From Colius striatus (taxonomy: Eukaryota > Chordata > Aves > Coliiformes > Coliidae), in the NCBI RefSeq assembly GCF_028858725.1, contig NC_084765.1, positions 10,557,501-10,621,500 of the forward strand: a stretch of DNA of 64,000 nt, in the 5' to 3' direction. Of this stretch, positions 15,196 through 29,600 are shown piece by piece. A model generated the notes under the pieces. That model made no database searches. It saw nothing but the letters and a program-made list of their open reading frames with translations, and had not been told where the DNA came from. Every line of letters starts with the position of its first letter. Position 1 is the stretch's first letter. The position numbers were made by a program, and so were the translations under genes.

Positions 15196-15820
15196 CTGTA
15201 ATGTCAGCAGAATTCCTCCAAGTAGCAGTACTTGCTACTACACTGTTCTGCCATACTTCTCAAAGATAGCTTTACCCTCAGCAGTTCAGTGGAAAAATAT
15301 GTAGAAAAAAGCTTTTCCTCTTTTCAAATAATTAAAAGGCTGTAAAACATTCTTGCCTTTGCCTGACTGACAAGTTCATGATCTACATTTCTTTCACAGC
15401 AGACAGGCTGAAGCAAACTGAAGCTGACAGAAGACTTCAAATATAAATAATCATCATTAAGGATTTTTGCCAAACAAATAAAGAAGTTCAAATCGTGAGA
15501 AGTTTGGCAAAGGGAGATGCATTTGTCATTTAAGCACATCGCAACCCTCCTGTGGGTGATGTTGTGAGACACACAACAATATAGCATGCCTAAACAATAA
15601 AACATCAGCTCTTTACTGAACAACTACACACTTAGTGTCACCTTGGCAAGCTGCAATCACTTCATATTTCTCTGATAAGAGAAAGCAGAAAATTGGTGTG
15701 GCATAAATAGAAAAAATGTCCATGCACATTATGTGCTTAGAAGTAGAAAAGGGAAAGTTAGCTGACCCTTGGGAGTAGAACAAAACTGCTTGTTTATCTC
15801 CTTTCATCTCTTGATTCTGT
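15196..15820. other. Intergenic, nothing recognised
   Basis: This is AT-rich sequence between the hairpin and the CR1 copy. No gene or repeat family is recognised. Confidence 0.5.
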
Positions 15821-16885
15821 CTCTCACAGCATCCCTCTGGACAAAATGTCCAGCATACAGCTAGACAAGTTCGCAGCATGTTGGGTGATGAAACTGGCTG
15901 ACAGGCAAACTCAAAGAGTTCTAGTAAATAGGGTTACATCAGGCTGGCAGTACATCACCAGTGGGGTTCCTCAGAGCTCAATTTTAGGGCCAGTGCTTTT
16001 TAATGTTTTTGGAAATAGTGTGGATGCAAGAACTGAATGTACAATAAGTAAGTTTGACGATGATGCTAAACCAAGAAGAGCTGTGGACTCCTCGAGTGTA
16101 GAGGCCCTGCAGAGAGATCTGGATAGACTAGGAACCTGGCAATCACCAACTGTGTGACATTTAACAAGAGCATGTACTCAATACTGTACCTGGGATGGGG
16201 TGATCCTACTTATCCATGCAAACTGGAGAATGAGAGGCTCCAAAGCAGCCCCACAGAAAGAAATCTAGGTGTTTGGGTTGATGGCAGGTTGAGTATGAGT
16301 CAACAGTACACCCTGGTAGCCAAAATGGCCAATGGTGTCCTGGGGTGTAGCAAGCACAGCATAGCTAGCCTGGCAAGGGAAATGACTGTCCCGCTTCACA
16401 CTACACTCATGTGGCCCCACCTCAAGTACTGTATGCAGTTTTAGGTACCTCAATGCAAGAAGGACATCAGACTACTAGAGTGTGTCCAGAGGAGGGTGAC
16501 CACGATGGTGGAAGGTCTTTTGGGCAAAACTTAGGAGGAACAGCTGAGATCACTTGGTTGGTTCAGTTTGGAGAAGGCTGAGGGGTGACCTCATGGCAGT
16601 CTACAACTTCCTCATTAGGGGCAACAAAGGGGCAGGGGCTGATCTCCTCTCTGTGGGGACCAGTGGTAGCACATGAGGAAGCGGAATGAAGCTGCACCAG
16701 GGCAAGTTCAGATTGGATATAAGGAAAGTGTTCTTCACTGAAAGGGTGGTCAGTCACTACAACAGCCCCCCAGGGAAGTGGTCACAGCACTGTCAGAGTT
16801 CAAGGAGCATCTGGTTAATGCTCTTAGTTGTGTGATTCAGTTTTAGGTAGTCCCACAAGGAGCAGGGAGTTGGACCTGGTGATTG
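15821..16885 (+). mobile_element. CR1 LINE fragment (old, truncated)
   Basis: This is a degraded copy of the avian non-LTR retrotransposon CR1 in sense orientation. It is truncated at the 5' end and also lacks the usual 3' tail. The translation near 15,930-16,000 contains the reverse-transcriptase segment VTSGVPQSSILGPVLFN, followed by KFDDDAKPR where an active element has an ADDTKLG-type catalytic motif. The next frame continues with the C-terminal part (LGVWVDGRLSMSQQ, then HLKYC). Frame changes and stops show it is dead. The divergence suggests an older subfamily than the copy at 22 kb. Confidence 0.9.
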
Positions 16886-19800
16886 ACAAATAAAATTCTG
16901 GAGTCAAAACACAAAGAAGTTACATTATGGGCCACGCTTGCTATCTTGCTAGCCAGATTCCAATATCTCACAGCTGGAGTGCATCCTACATTTAATAAAC
17001 ATGCTATGAGAACACAAAATAAAAAGATATGGAGTGATTTATGGTTCCATCTCCATTGTCAAAGTTCACAGTTGTGCATAGTCACTGGGTAATTATCATA
17101 TTCTAATACTGTTAATCTCAAATACAATTTTACCTACTGACAAAAATTTGGTTGTATAAAACACAATATTTTCAATATATTTGTCCCCCATTACATTAAA
17201 GAAAAAAAAATTTGCTTTCTACAGTCCTTTACTTAGATGGAACCTGTATTTTCATTTTAACTGATATATCCTGATATCCTTAGTCTTCAGCAAGTTGGAC
17301 ACTTCATACACTCAGAAAGAGTTGTAATTCTTCTGTATCAACATCTGCAGAGCTATAATACTGCTACTTACCACAGAATTCTGAGAAGGGAATAGGAGTA
17401 CAGAATGCTATTAATACCACTTCCAATTTCATGCTTAATTTATGAAATCTTCATTTAAATATCCTTGTCATCAGAGAGTTAGAAATTCAAGATTAATTGT
17501 GTTTTTGTTTAACTTCAATTTAAATTAAGCATATCCTTGATAAATGGATCAGAGGACTCTCAGTTTTTGAGAGGGTTTTGGTTTGTTTTGTTAAAACACT
17601 CGTCACTCTTCTCACAATTTCATCAGATCTGACTGTGAGGAAAAGTATCCAAAAATCATGACACAACAAAGAGAAAAAGCAGTTCAATGGTAGCTGCAGA
17701 TTTCACACTAAGAATAATTAAAGTGTAAGTAGAATAAAGTGATAAATACAACAAAAAGCTTACATACAGATGCTGCAATGGGTATGTTTTGTTCCTTGGT
17801 CTCAAAACAGAGTTTAGGACTTCAAGAAAAGTTGCCACATGCCCTACATAGGGCTCAAGATCAATGGAACAAACTTAAGCTAGCAGAAAGAAAGTAGTGC
17901 CAAAAGCTACTGTAGACAAAACTTTTTTTTTTTTAGACAATGGTATGTCTCTAAATATCCTCTTCAGGTTTGATGGAAAGCATTTTCATTCACTAGAGAT
18001 CCATAGCCTAGATCTCCCTCCCCTAAGAAAGGTATAGATTCCTTGAAGAGCTGACTGGCACCTGTTATACTGCTGCAGAACCTGTGGACATGAGTAAAAA
18101 AGGTTTCTATTGTTCACAGAAGAGCCTAGCAGTCACCTATGAAATAAAAAGCTCAGCTTTGATTTTCTCCTCAGAATGAGGGAGCTGAAGTTCATGTCTT
18201 CCATTTTCCCAGAGAACATATTAACAAAGCAAGCTGGAAACTATTTTACACCATTCAACTGCAGCTATGTTACTATTAGGAAAATAATTCAAGACTTCTT
18301 GGGCCAGGTAAAAGAATCACACGAAAGAGTGCAACTGGGTGTCTCATTAATGATTCTTACACTTGTTATTAGTGATAGAAACTTTCCTGGAAACCAGAAC
18401 AAAAACTCACAATGTTCCCCATCTCAGAATGATGCTCTATTGAGTGGAAGACAAAAATATCACATATTTTCTTGATGGCATAAATGCAATTACGTATGTC
18501 TTGAAGCTTGCTCAACATATACAAAAAAATAACAATTCCAGTAGTTTTTAATGCTTAGCTAGTCAAAATTGAGGAAGTTTCAGTCACACTGGGAACTTTC
18601 AATTGCAAGAGGAAAACAAAAACTGACTCCACACACCACAAGAAAGCACTCGCAAGCATTTTCAGAACTGACATTTAGACATGTGAATTTGACAACAAAA
18701 AATCCCGTATTTAAATACCTAATCTTTTGGAGCAGCAATAGGACTCCGGCTTTTACTCAGAACACATATGAACAGAAGAATGCCATGGAAAGTTAAAAAG
18801 AGCACAAAATCCAGAATGTTTCAACATGTCACTGTGAGTTTTCTGACAGGCATTTGGGATTAAAAGTCAAATAATCCCTATAATGTTCATCAGAAGCAGA
18901 GATAAGTCATTCAGGAAACAGGTAAGCGGTATTTCTATCTTCTGTAGTCTCACTTGTAATGTGCAATGCTACAAGGAAACAGATATGGCATTTTTTCATA
19001 TGTCTACCCACTAAACACAATCCTCCTCCCATGTAAACTTACCAGGGAAAAAGGTGGCATCAAACTGAGTGCTACCTCAAGTGCTAAAATATCTCATTTC
19101 TGCTTTCCTACTGCAGCTCTAGGCTTAAATCATTCCACAATATTTGCTATAATCTCCTGGATACTGGTATTCTTTACCTGTCATAATGATGAAAAGTATT
19201 TTAAGGATAACTTTTTGGAACATACAAAATACCCCCATATCTGACAACTGTAGCAAAAGCTCTATATGGAGACTGAACTATTTTCTGTACTCCTCACAGC
19301 TGGCAGCTCCAACACAACATTAATCTCAATGTACCCAATTGCAAACCGGAGAACTTTATGCCGCGTAAAAATAGCAGTGTAAAATCATTGTCTGACACTA
19401 GACCACACACAGACCTCCTAAAGAGGCAATGTCACAGGAAGTTCACTTTAAAATCTTCCTCAATTAAGTGTTCTTACCTTAGGTGATTAGTTAACTGCCT
19501 GAGTAGTAAAGATGTCCAAGAGAGTAATCACATAATTGGACTAACAAGGAGATTAATACTATCATTGTGTAATTGAAAGTTAATCTAAAACCAGCTGTTA
19601 TTTCAGCAAAATCTGTTTTAGAAATGGTGTGTCGATAGCAGCAAATGAAAGGAAAATATTTGGCACTAAACATGCCCAAACTGTTCACATTGCTTGTCAC
19701 AATAACATTCTTTATAAATAACTCAATAAATCTGAGTCAAGTTCAGTCTACTGCCTCTGAGGAACTTGAGGCTTGTTACCAATATCATTATCTAAAACTA

Positions 19801-21965
19801 ATTAGTAGTTGGTGATTGTAGCCTGCTGGCACTAGGAAGCTGATTAACATTCTTCAGAAACAAACAGGGCTGGGTTGGGGGAGCAGAGAAGTATTTCTCT
19901 TTTGCTTTACCTTTAAATACCAGAAAGGGAATTAAATAATTAACTATTTATACCTGTGCATGTGGCAGCTCAGTTTCTTTCATTAATCTATAAAACACAG
20001 TGACACTGGATGTGCTTGAGGCATTTTCATTGCTTGACATACAGTGGATTTTCTGAATTTTTTGCCTGGTTGTATGACAGAAATAGAAATCTCAAAGTGC
20101 AATTAAATATTTTATTACCATTGTTTAATTAAGTAAATACTGAATTAACTTGTCAAAGCAGATTTTGCTGGCATGCTGGAACAGCATTTTCATTTTTCTC
20201 CATGAACGTAATCTGTGCATAAATACTGTGATGATTAGTATAATTACTTTAAATAGTACTGGTTGCATTTAGGGGAGAGGGATGGGCCAATTACTGAGTA
20301 TTCAATGGAAAAGGGTTCTTTTCATTTCCCTAATAATATTCTCTATAACCATTTTCCTCCCTTTTTAACAGAGGAAAGAATTAATTTTAAAATCCTAAAC
20401 TGAAGTTTAAGTCAAACTTAAGTTCCATATCAGAAGAAAGTCCAGCAGTATGACATAAGTCTCAGAGTCATATTTCATGGACATACCAAGAGTCAGATTT
20501 GCAGGTAAACTTCCAAAATGTAGATATTTGTATCAGAAAACATTCCTTTTGCTGCTATCCAGCCACCTTGTAAAGTATGTGTTATTACAAATAGTTACGC
20601 ACAATGTAAATCCCTACCAGGTTAGCAGGAAGAGATGAAGTTTTACTTGAGTATGAGTTGGTTTCTATATGGTGAGAAATGCATATTTATACACATAGAT
20701 TGATATACACAGATATAAATGGATAAAATATGTAGAGAAAACATCTGTCAACCCTGCTGCAAACAAAGCAGGGTTTATTTTTAAATTCTTTTTTTGGTTA
20801 ATATCACAAAGCCTTAGACTTAATCCCTCTGCCACAGCTGGGAGGAGTCAGTGCTCAACACCACACTGCATCCAGCGCATTACTGACCTCCAGTGGGTGC
20901 AGGTGCTCAGCACTAGCCTGAAAATTCTTAAGGCTAATGAAATTATTCCTCAGTTTAAGTATTTGCCTTTATTTGGAATAGGAGCATACAAGATTATCCA
21001 CCCACTTTTATCAATGGCAGAAAACTGACATTCATAAAGTCTTAAGTACACAAAAATATGCTCCATGAGCATTATAAAATATATTTGGTTTTGACAAAGA
21101 CTACTTAAAGCAAGAAATAACAGGGCAAAAATGAAGGGATAAGTAGTATGTTTTATCTATATTTAAAGTCTGTATTTGTGTTGTACCTCCTACTAGTGCT
21201 AGAAATTTTGTTCTATGTCATTTATTCATAATAAGATTAATTACAACTCTCACATAATTTGTGCAACATTTAAATCACACCTTGGTGCAAAAATTACAAA
21301 CTAGCATGAAATATTTCTACAAAGTAGTGAGGGGTACCAATAACACTAAACTTGACTATGTTCATTACAGTAGTACACAATTAAAATGCTTAAGCTTCTT
21401 AAGCTTTAGATTTTAACGCAGGTAATCATAAGACTGTATTTATAATGTTCAGACTCAAAAGAAAATGTCCACAATTCATATACAGCAACTCAAAAAAATT
21501 AGATCTTTCTGATTAGAGTAATCGTAAGACAAATTATACCTTTTATATAAATACATGTCTGATAGAATTTGACAGTTGAAATTGGAGTGTGTGCATTTGA
21601 TGACTCTAACCTAGGTTAGGAGGACATCATGTGGCAGAATAACATATGAACAGACCCTGTAACTTTCTCCTCCAAAAAACCCTCCACAGCTTCTACCCCT
21701 TGCAGCCAAAAATATTGAAACTGTTGACAGACTCTGTGAGCATAGAAGCAATGTCCAATATTTGATATGAGGATAAAAGAGAGGATTATAAAGATGATCT
21801 GCAATTCTGTAACAAAGGTGTCGATGAGTGACTGAACTCAGAGGAGGTTTCCTCAGTGAATAAGCCCCAAGTGGGCATTGTTACATTTTAGAACTACAGA
21901 TTCCCACTTAAGGATTAAATTTCACCCTTCTATGCACTTAGATCAATCTGCCTTTGCCAGAGCCC
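16886..21965. other. Intergenic, with a homeodomain-motif-rich segment
   Basis: No gene is recognised. The segment at about 19,740-20,340 is unusually dense in TAATTA/ATTAA-type motifs and lacks obvious transposon features, so it is a reasonable candidate for a conserved non-coding element. A small palindrome (CTTAAG, CTT, CTTAAG) lies near 21,390. Confidence 0.5.
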
Positions 21966-23672
21966 TACCAAAACCAGTAATTTGTGCATCTGTGACTTGA
22001 ATGACAACAAAAAGGGCTTCTTCAAACACATTGAGGACAAAACTAACCCTAAAGGCAATGTAGGCCCACTGTTGAATGCGGCAGGTGCCCTGGTCACAGA
22101 GGATACAGAGAAGGCAGAGTTACCGAATGCCTTCTTTGCCCCTGTCTATACTGCTGGAGACTGTCCTCAGGAGCCCCAGAGGAAGTCAGGCTAAAGGAGG
22201 AGTTTTGTTTGGTTGATGAGGACTGGGTTAAGGATCAGTTGAGCAGTCTGGATGTGCATAAATCCATGGGCCCTGGTGGGATGCACCTGTGGGTGCTGAG
22301 GGAGCTGGTGGAAGTCATTGCTAAACCACTCTCCATCAGCTTCAGTAAGTCATGGAGAACAGGAGAGATGCCTGAGGACTGGAGGAGAGAAAATGTCACT
22401 CCCATCTTCAAAAAGGGTAAGAAGGAGGACCCAGGTAACTACAGACCAGTCAGCCTCACTTCCATCGCTGGAAAGGTGATGGACAACTTCTCCTGGGTGC
22501 TGTCTCCAGGCATTTAAAGGACAAGGGGGTCATTAGGAGCAGTCAACATGGCTTTAGCAAGGGGAAGTCATGTTTGACCAGCCTTTTATGAAGATGTAAC
22601 CAGGTGGGTAGATGGTGGTAGTGCAGTGGATGTGGTTTATCTTCATTTCAGTAAAGCATTTGACATCATCTCCCACAGCATCCTCACAGCAAAACTGAGT
22701 AAGTGTGGGCTGGATGATCAGTTAGTGAGATGGACTGTGAACTGGATGAAGGGAAGAAGGCAGAGAGTTGTGATCAATGGGACAGGGTCTAGTTGAAGGC
22801 CTGTATCTAATAGGGTCCCTCAGGGGTCGGTGCTGGGACCAGTACTATTCAATATATTCATTAATGATCTTGATGAGGGAACACAGGGCACTGTCAGCAA
22901 GACTGCTGACAATAAACTGGGGCGAGTGTCTGATACACCAGAAGGCTGTGCTGCCATTCAACAAGACCTGGGCAGGTTGGAGGGTTGGGCAGAGAGAAAT
23001 CTAATGAAGTTCAACAAGGGCAAGTGTAGAGTCTTGCATCTGGGAAACAATAACCCCATGTACCAGTACAGGCTGGGGAATGAACTCTTGAGTAGTGTAG
23101 GGGAAAGGGACCTGGGGGTCTTGGTGGACAGCAGGATGAGCATGAGCCAGCAATGTGCCCTCATGGCCAAGAAGGCCAATGGCATCCTGAGGTGTATCAG
23201 AAGGGCTGTGGGCAGTAGGTCAAGAGAAGTTCTCTTCCCCCTCTACTCTGTCCTCGTGAGACCGCATCTGGAATATTGTGTCCAGAAAGGCTGAGGGAGC
23301 TGGGGCTCTTTAAGCTTGGAGAAGAGGAAACTGAGGGGTGATCTCGTTAATGTTTACAAATATGTAAAGGGTGTGTGACAGGAGGATGGAGCCAGGCTCT
23401 TCTCAGTGATGTCCAATGATAGGACAAGGGACAATGGGCATAAGCTGGAACACAAGAGGTTCCAAAGAAACACAGAATTTCTTCACTGTGAGGGTGAGGG
23501 AGCTCTAGAACAGGCTGCCCAAAAGGGTTGTTGAGTCTCCTTCTCTGGGGACATTCAAAACTCACCTGGATGAGTTTCTGTGTGACCTACTCTAGGTGGT
23601 CCTGCTCTGGGGTTTGAACTACATGATCTCTCGATGTCTCTTCCAACCCTTAAGATTCTGTGATTCTGTGAA
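21966..23672 (+). mobile_element. CR1 LINE, 5'-truncated with intact 3' tail
   Basis: This is a sense copy of CR1, about 1.7 kb, covering the reverse-transcriptase domain through to the 3' end. Recognisable translated pieces in shifting frames include FFKHIEDKT (22,018-), NYRPVSLTSIAGK (22,438-), [16 protein letters not shown] (22,833-) and [14 protein letters not shown] (23,114-). The catalytic region reads TADNKLG, so the second Asp of the usual ADDTKLG motif is lost. Stops and frameshifts between the pieces show it cannot be translated. The copy ends in the CR1 tail, with two ATTCTGTG units at 23,656-23,671. Confidence 0.95.
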
Positions 23673-26600
23673 AACCATCAATAAGCCACTCCAAAGTATA
23701 TAAGAAAGAACTCCATCTTACTTCATCAATAAAATCTCCCCTAAACAACTCCAAAACTACTAGCTAGTACACAAATTCAAAAAAGATAGTGCTAGACAGG
23801 TATTTCTGGAACTATGTCGTTTATGTTATATTTATCTAAAAAGTCTGTATTATTTCCCTTGTCAGAGGCTGATAATAAATCCACAGAATATCAGATGAAG
23901 ATAGGGTCTACTTAAACCTTAATTTTAACAATTGAAAAGAAAGCAATTTGCTTTAGTTATAATACTAGTCATAAAGTAGGGAATCAATGCAAATTGTTAT
24001 GGTATCAGCCCAGGAAATGAGTACTGGAAGAAAAGAGAACAAGTTAATTGCATGGCTAAGGATGGACAAACATCTACATGGTTAGAATTTCATTTCAGAT
24101 AATCACTGAAGACAATGGAAGTTCTGAATCAGGGAAAAAAAAAAAAAAACAAACCAGATGTAAACCAGAAATTCCACAGAGATTTTTCTCTTTCCTGTTT
24201 CTGGCCAGAAGATATAGGCTCAGGTCATGCTATTTATGCTATTTCCTTTCATAAAGCCATAGAATCATTCTTGAAGCTGGTTATTTTTCACTGAATTGGA
24301 AAAGCTGTCATAGAGGCATTAAGTTTTTTTAAGCATTCTAAAATTAAATCTTCCCTATATATGAGAAGTCTGTAATGCTGACTTTAAACATACAATTCAG
24401 ATGTCTTGAAATGTTTCTATTTAAAAGGCTTTTGTAATCAGTCTCTGTAACATCCAAAAAAGCCAAGGAGTTCTTCCTCTACTATATTACGATTTAGTAA
24501 GCCTGGATCTTCCACTTTATTCCTACATTCTTTACAGAATACATATTGACAAAATAATAGTTTGTGCATTTCCATAACTGACTTCAGTGAGCAATCTTAA
24601 ACAGATCTTAAAAAAAGCTTTAAACAAACCTCCCCAGAAGGATTTTAACACCTCAAGAAACTGCACAATCAAGTCTGCAAGCTGGAAGACTTTCAAACAT
24701 AGCTGACTAGCCATAAAGGCTGGACAAAGAAATTAGGTTTATAATCAGTGGAGTCCCAGAACAGTACTCTGGTAAGAGTAACTGGAAAGAAGCAAACACC
24801 TACAAACCATATTTTCATCTATATATCTTCAGTATCATCTGGGGGAAAAAAAAAGCTTACTTAGCAGTAGTGCTGTTAGGAAGGCAAGTTTAATATGAAG
24901 AGAGGCCTTCTCTTCCAGCAGTGAGCAGAGCTGAGGCCTTTAAAGTTCATGAACAGCATTTTTAAAACAATGTAGTATATCTCAGTACAGGTGAGGTGCA
25001 TGAAGAAGTAGTTTCATGACTGAGTTTTGTTGTTTTTAACAGCATTTCTGAGATGTGATGCCTGCTGCAGCAGAGAGGTGGATTCTATGACCTAGAGAGT
25101 CACTTCCAGTGTCACGTTCCTATTCTGCAAGCAGAAATTGGGAAGGTATCAAGAAAGTAACAGCACCAACTTACACTAAGCCATAGTTGTTCACTGCCTT
25201 GGTCAGGATCAAATGTAAATACAAAAGAGAAGAAATCTGCTTTTGAGACAAAAAAGGAAAACTCCAAGGCCAAAATCACGCCATGTAAAAAAGGGTCATA
25301 GGGTCACCAAGTCTCCTAATGGTTACATTAAGGGAAACTCATAACTGACTCAAAAAAATAAAACCCAACAATTTTTTTGTCCTTACCTGCTCTCATAAAA
25401 CCTGCTGTTGAGTAGTCAACAGCATAATGCTGTTCTTCTGTCATAATCACTTAATCTCTTCTATTTTCTCTGCTTTTGCTTTTTCCTAGGTGAATACATT
25501 AATAGATACAATATAAAAAAACAAGGAAAAAAAATCTGTATCAATGAAAGCACATTCATGTGCAGAGGAGGCTGCTATTTGAGCAACGACTCCTTACACA
25601 TCTATTCAAGTGAAGCCACAGAAGGATCAGAGAGAATGTACCAACAGAACATTATATTATCTCACTGAAGGCAGAAGAAAAAAAAATAGGTGTATTTACA
25701 AATAAGCATATATTTTTTTCAGACTCTTAAGGTACACTCCAAAAGTCTATTTTCCAAATACACCCTGTGATGGACCAAGAAAACTCTGAATGCCCGCAAC
25801 AAAGAACGGGATTAGGGTCTCACCTGCTTTCATCAATCCCATCTGATAAAGCCAACAGGATAAAATACAAAAAGCAGGAATGAAAATTTATTTAGCCACA
25901 ATGCTCAGACTGGAAGGAAAAAGCTTCTATCAGCCAGCATCCAAAATAACCCAAGGTCAGATTTCGTGTGACTCAACTGCAGAGGTCATGCACTTGATCA
26001 TACAACTCCCTGCCATTCTCGTATCTCCTGATTCTCTCCAGGCTGCTGATTTACATCTCCCACCTGCTGGGTAATCATACCCGATCAGTAACATTTGTTT
26101 GCACTGTCAGCCATCAGATTGCTGATTTTAATCTTGGGATTGTTGAAGTCCAAAATCTCAGATGGCTACCCTACAATACAGTTCCAAGTGTGATCTAAAG
26201 GAGTTTCTATCTGCCTGAGACAGGATTGTACAGCTTTGTTTGGCAGGTGCTTTCAATGGATTTTCCATCTCACCTTGTTGCCCCTCATTCAAGAAGAAAA
26301 GTCAAGATGAAAAATTTCTTGAGCATCTGGGATGACATGCATTTGAGGTTTTACACTTAGTCAAAAAATATTTATCCAACAGATGGAAACATGATAAACT
26401 AGTCTCTAAAGGAAGGATGCCTTTTGAAAAAATCTCATGCCTGAGTCAACATCCGTAGTTGGCAGCAGACTGATACAATTTCAGACATGTCATTGCTCGT
26501 AACCGAGAAAATGTCAAAATCAGTCCTCCTCCTTCTTCTTTTTATAAAAAAATATGTGTTTATAACCCAAGAAACATATGGGTAATCTGAATAATTGAGA

Positions 26601-29600
26601 AAAACCTAATGCCTTAGAGGAGCTATTTATACGCAGGATGAACTGAAATTGCATTTGCTTTATGTATTGTAATAAATGAATCCAATCTCTGCAGAAATCC
26701 TCAACAAGGCCTGATCCATAATTAAAAGGCTTTGCCACCCTAGCTAGGTTGGCTAAATGGGTGACAAAAAAGATCACAACTCTGCAGCAATGCACTCCAT
26801 AAAGACAGAACTATATTTGAGAAAATGAAATTGCTTTTGAGTTTATTTTATTAAACTGCAGAGGCAAAAGAATAATCTGTTTAAGTTGCTTTTACGGGGG
26901 TGAGGATTACCAATGTAAGCACAGAAAACTATGTCAGGAAACAAACGAAACACTGGACCCAAACTAAACAACAAATTTAACGTTGGTCAGCTCTGATATT
27001 TATTTCCAGATCTGAACTTTGCAGACAGAATTTTTATCTAACCAGTAAGAGATGGTACAGTTGTGTTTGTATTAGCAGGCACAAATATTACCTCAATGTC
27101 TTTTACTTCCATCACATATTGTGGCTTCAAAGTTACAGAGAACTGAAAAACTTTCTGGTCATGTAGACAAACTCTTTCCTAACAAGAAATTAATCACCCT
27201 ACCATTTTGATTGTGTGACCTATCACAAGCCATAGGAAAAAAAAAAAGATGTGACATTTCATCCTGAAGAGCCTTTTGTCAACAATTATTCATGGAGGTA
27301 AAGTTCAGGAAAAATTGCTTTCTCCTTCCTCAGTGATAACATTTACGGGTATCATAAACTAGATTGTAGGAGTGTCTTTAAAGCTTTTGTTCCACTTCAA
27401 GGGAGTTTACAGATTATCTGTACATAATATATTAATCAAATGTGTAAGTATAATCTGTATATATTACCAGAAGATATTTGCCTTTACTCTTCACATTTTA
27501 AAAAATAAAGAAAGAAATATGTACTGCTACCTTCTGGAAATCAAATTAATGAAAATGGTCCTCTCAGGACTTCATAAACATGACCATGAACTCGGAAATC
27601 AGTTATTCCTATAATAGCTAATTTTTGGTAGAATAACTTCTACTCTAGTGCAGGATCTTCAGCTTGACAGATGTCAAATATCACCTTGAAGGAGCAAAAA
27701 AAACCCAACCAAGTACAAAATATGTTGTCATTTACTAATAAGCAAAAACCAAAGCATTTTCTAAATGTGTTCTTCAATCATCAGAATGTATTCTTTTGAG
27801 ATTATAGACTATGGTGATTCTGTTAACGTTGGGGAAAAAAATTCAGAGGTGAGTGAAATTAGGGTTTTAAAGTGTACTAAGCTCATACAAAAAAGTTGAT
27901 TTCCAAAATTACCAAGTCAGTTTCCTTAAGTACTCAAAATCTTCAGCTTTCAGTGACCTTGACTCTTCCGTACTTCTGAAAATTGCACTTACATTTGTCT
28001 TAGACCTTCCCAAATTAGTAATTACTTCTACAAGTGTGGTGTTTTACTTGTCCAAACGCACACAGTAGAACAATTAGAAAATATGTTCTGGTTTGCAACA
28101 ACTTTACTTTGCCTTTACTTGTATACATCTGTCACATCTAACATAAGACCTCACTTGGCCAGGTTACAGCCACTGATATGCTTAAGAGCAACGTATGCAT
28201 GTGCCCATGAACTAAGCATGCTGTATCACACATATCTAAATGCACCCAAGTATATGAGAGTCATTTATTCAATTACACTCACACAAATTTCAATAAGCAG
28301 GAATAATTCATACTGAAATCTCTTTTTTTCTGGGTCTTGCTTATTTCTAATGCTTATTTTACAGATCAAACGATTCAGCCCAGGTTACTCAAATTCTGAG
28401 ACATTTCCTATTTTTGAAATGCTTTAGTTTGCACTTAATATGCTTTCTTTTTCTTAACATATAAATATACTTTTCATGGTGATTTCTGCTTTTGCTTGTA
28501 AATATCTAATTACAATTGGAACATAATTTCAATTATATTTGAAGCTACATAAGTTTTACAGAACTAAATAACCAGATCACAACCCCAGTGAAGTTATACT
28601 CAAGTATAAATCATTCTTCATGAGGAAAGTGTCTCTGAGTTCTACAGGACTGCTCGGGGAATAATTTTTGCAAATGTATTTGTGGAATCAGACCTTAGTA
28701 CATAATGTTATACTTTGCTGCTTTCTCAAAAAAGGTGCTTTTAACCTGCATATTACACTTACTGATTGCTCATAAATTTTCACATCACACAGAAATTGTT
28801 CTTCTTCTCCTCCACCTGTATTAAAATTTTTTAAGTAACCTCTGATTTCACCATCAGACAGAAGAGCTCTCACAGGGGTCACACATACTCCAGCAGAACT
28901 AATTCACCATCTTTACAGTGCTGGTGATAAATGCTTCAGCCTTACACATATATTGAGAGCTGTCATTTCTCAAAAGGCTTGAGAAGAAACATACTTTTAA
29001 GTTTCATTCCAATCAATAAAAATGAACAACAACTACACAGGCAAAAAAGTGTTGTGGAGTTATTTGTTCTCTAGGTCTCAAATCAGCTGCCCCTCTCTGT
29101 TGCAGTTATCCTGTGACAGGCTGAAGAAGGGAAATGTCAATTTGGTATTTTTTAATGACCTTTTTTTTTTCTTTATCCTAGTTGTTTAGCTGCTGAATAC
29201 ATATGAACAGGCAGAAAGATCCAGAAAATGAGACTGGGAGTTGAAGGGGATACAAAGACCTGCAGGGAATTAATTAATTCTTACATACGCCATATATACG
29301 CCTTTTACCAAAAAACAACCCTGAGGGACCAAGTAGCACTTAATCAAGCAATGGTTACAATTACTCAGGCCCTAAATATGATTAAAAGTAGATGCTCACA
29401 GTAAGATATCAAAGCTCAAATACTCAGGGATCACAGACTTTTCAAATGTGTCGTGCTAGACTATAGTCTTCTTTCCCAAATGAGAGGCTGAGGGTGCTGA
29501 CAGAAACCCAGTAGCAGAATTTAAAACCCCCTCCAACCCAAACAGATAAAATGCTGCTTCCCTACTCCAGGACTTCTGCTGAGCTCTGAAGAAAATATTG

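Noticed and set aside
22209..23294. Reverse-transcriptase-like frames as a host gene
   Set aside because: They are pieces of one frameshifted CR1 element with the catalytic motif altered.
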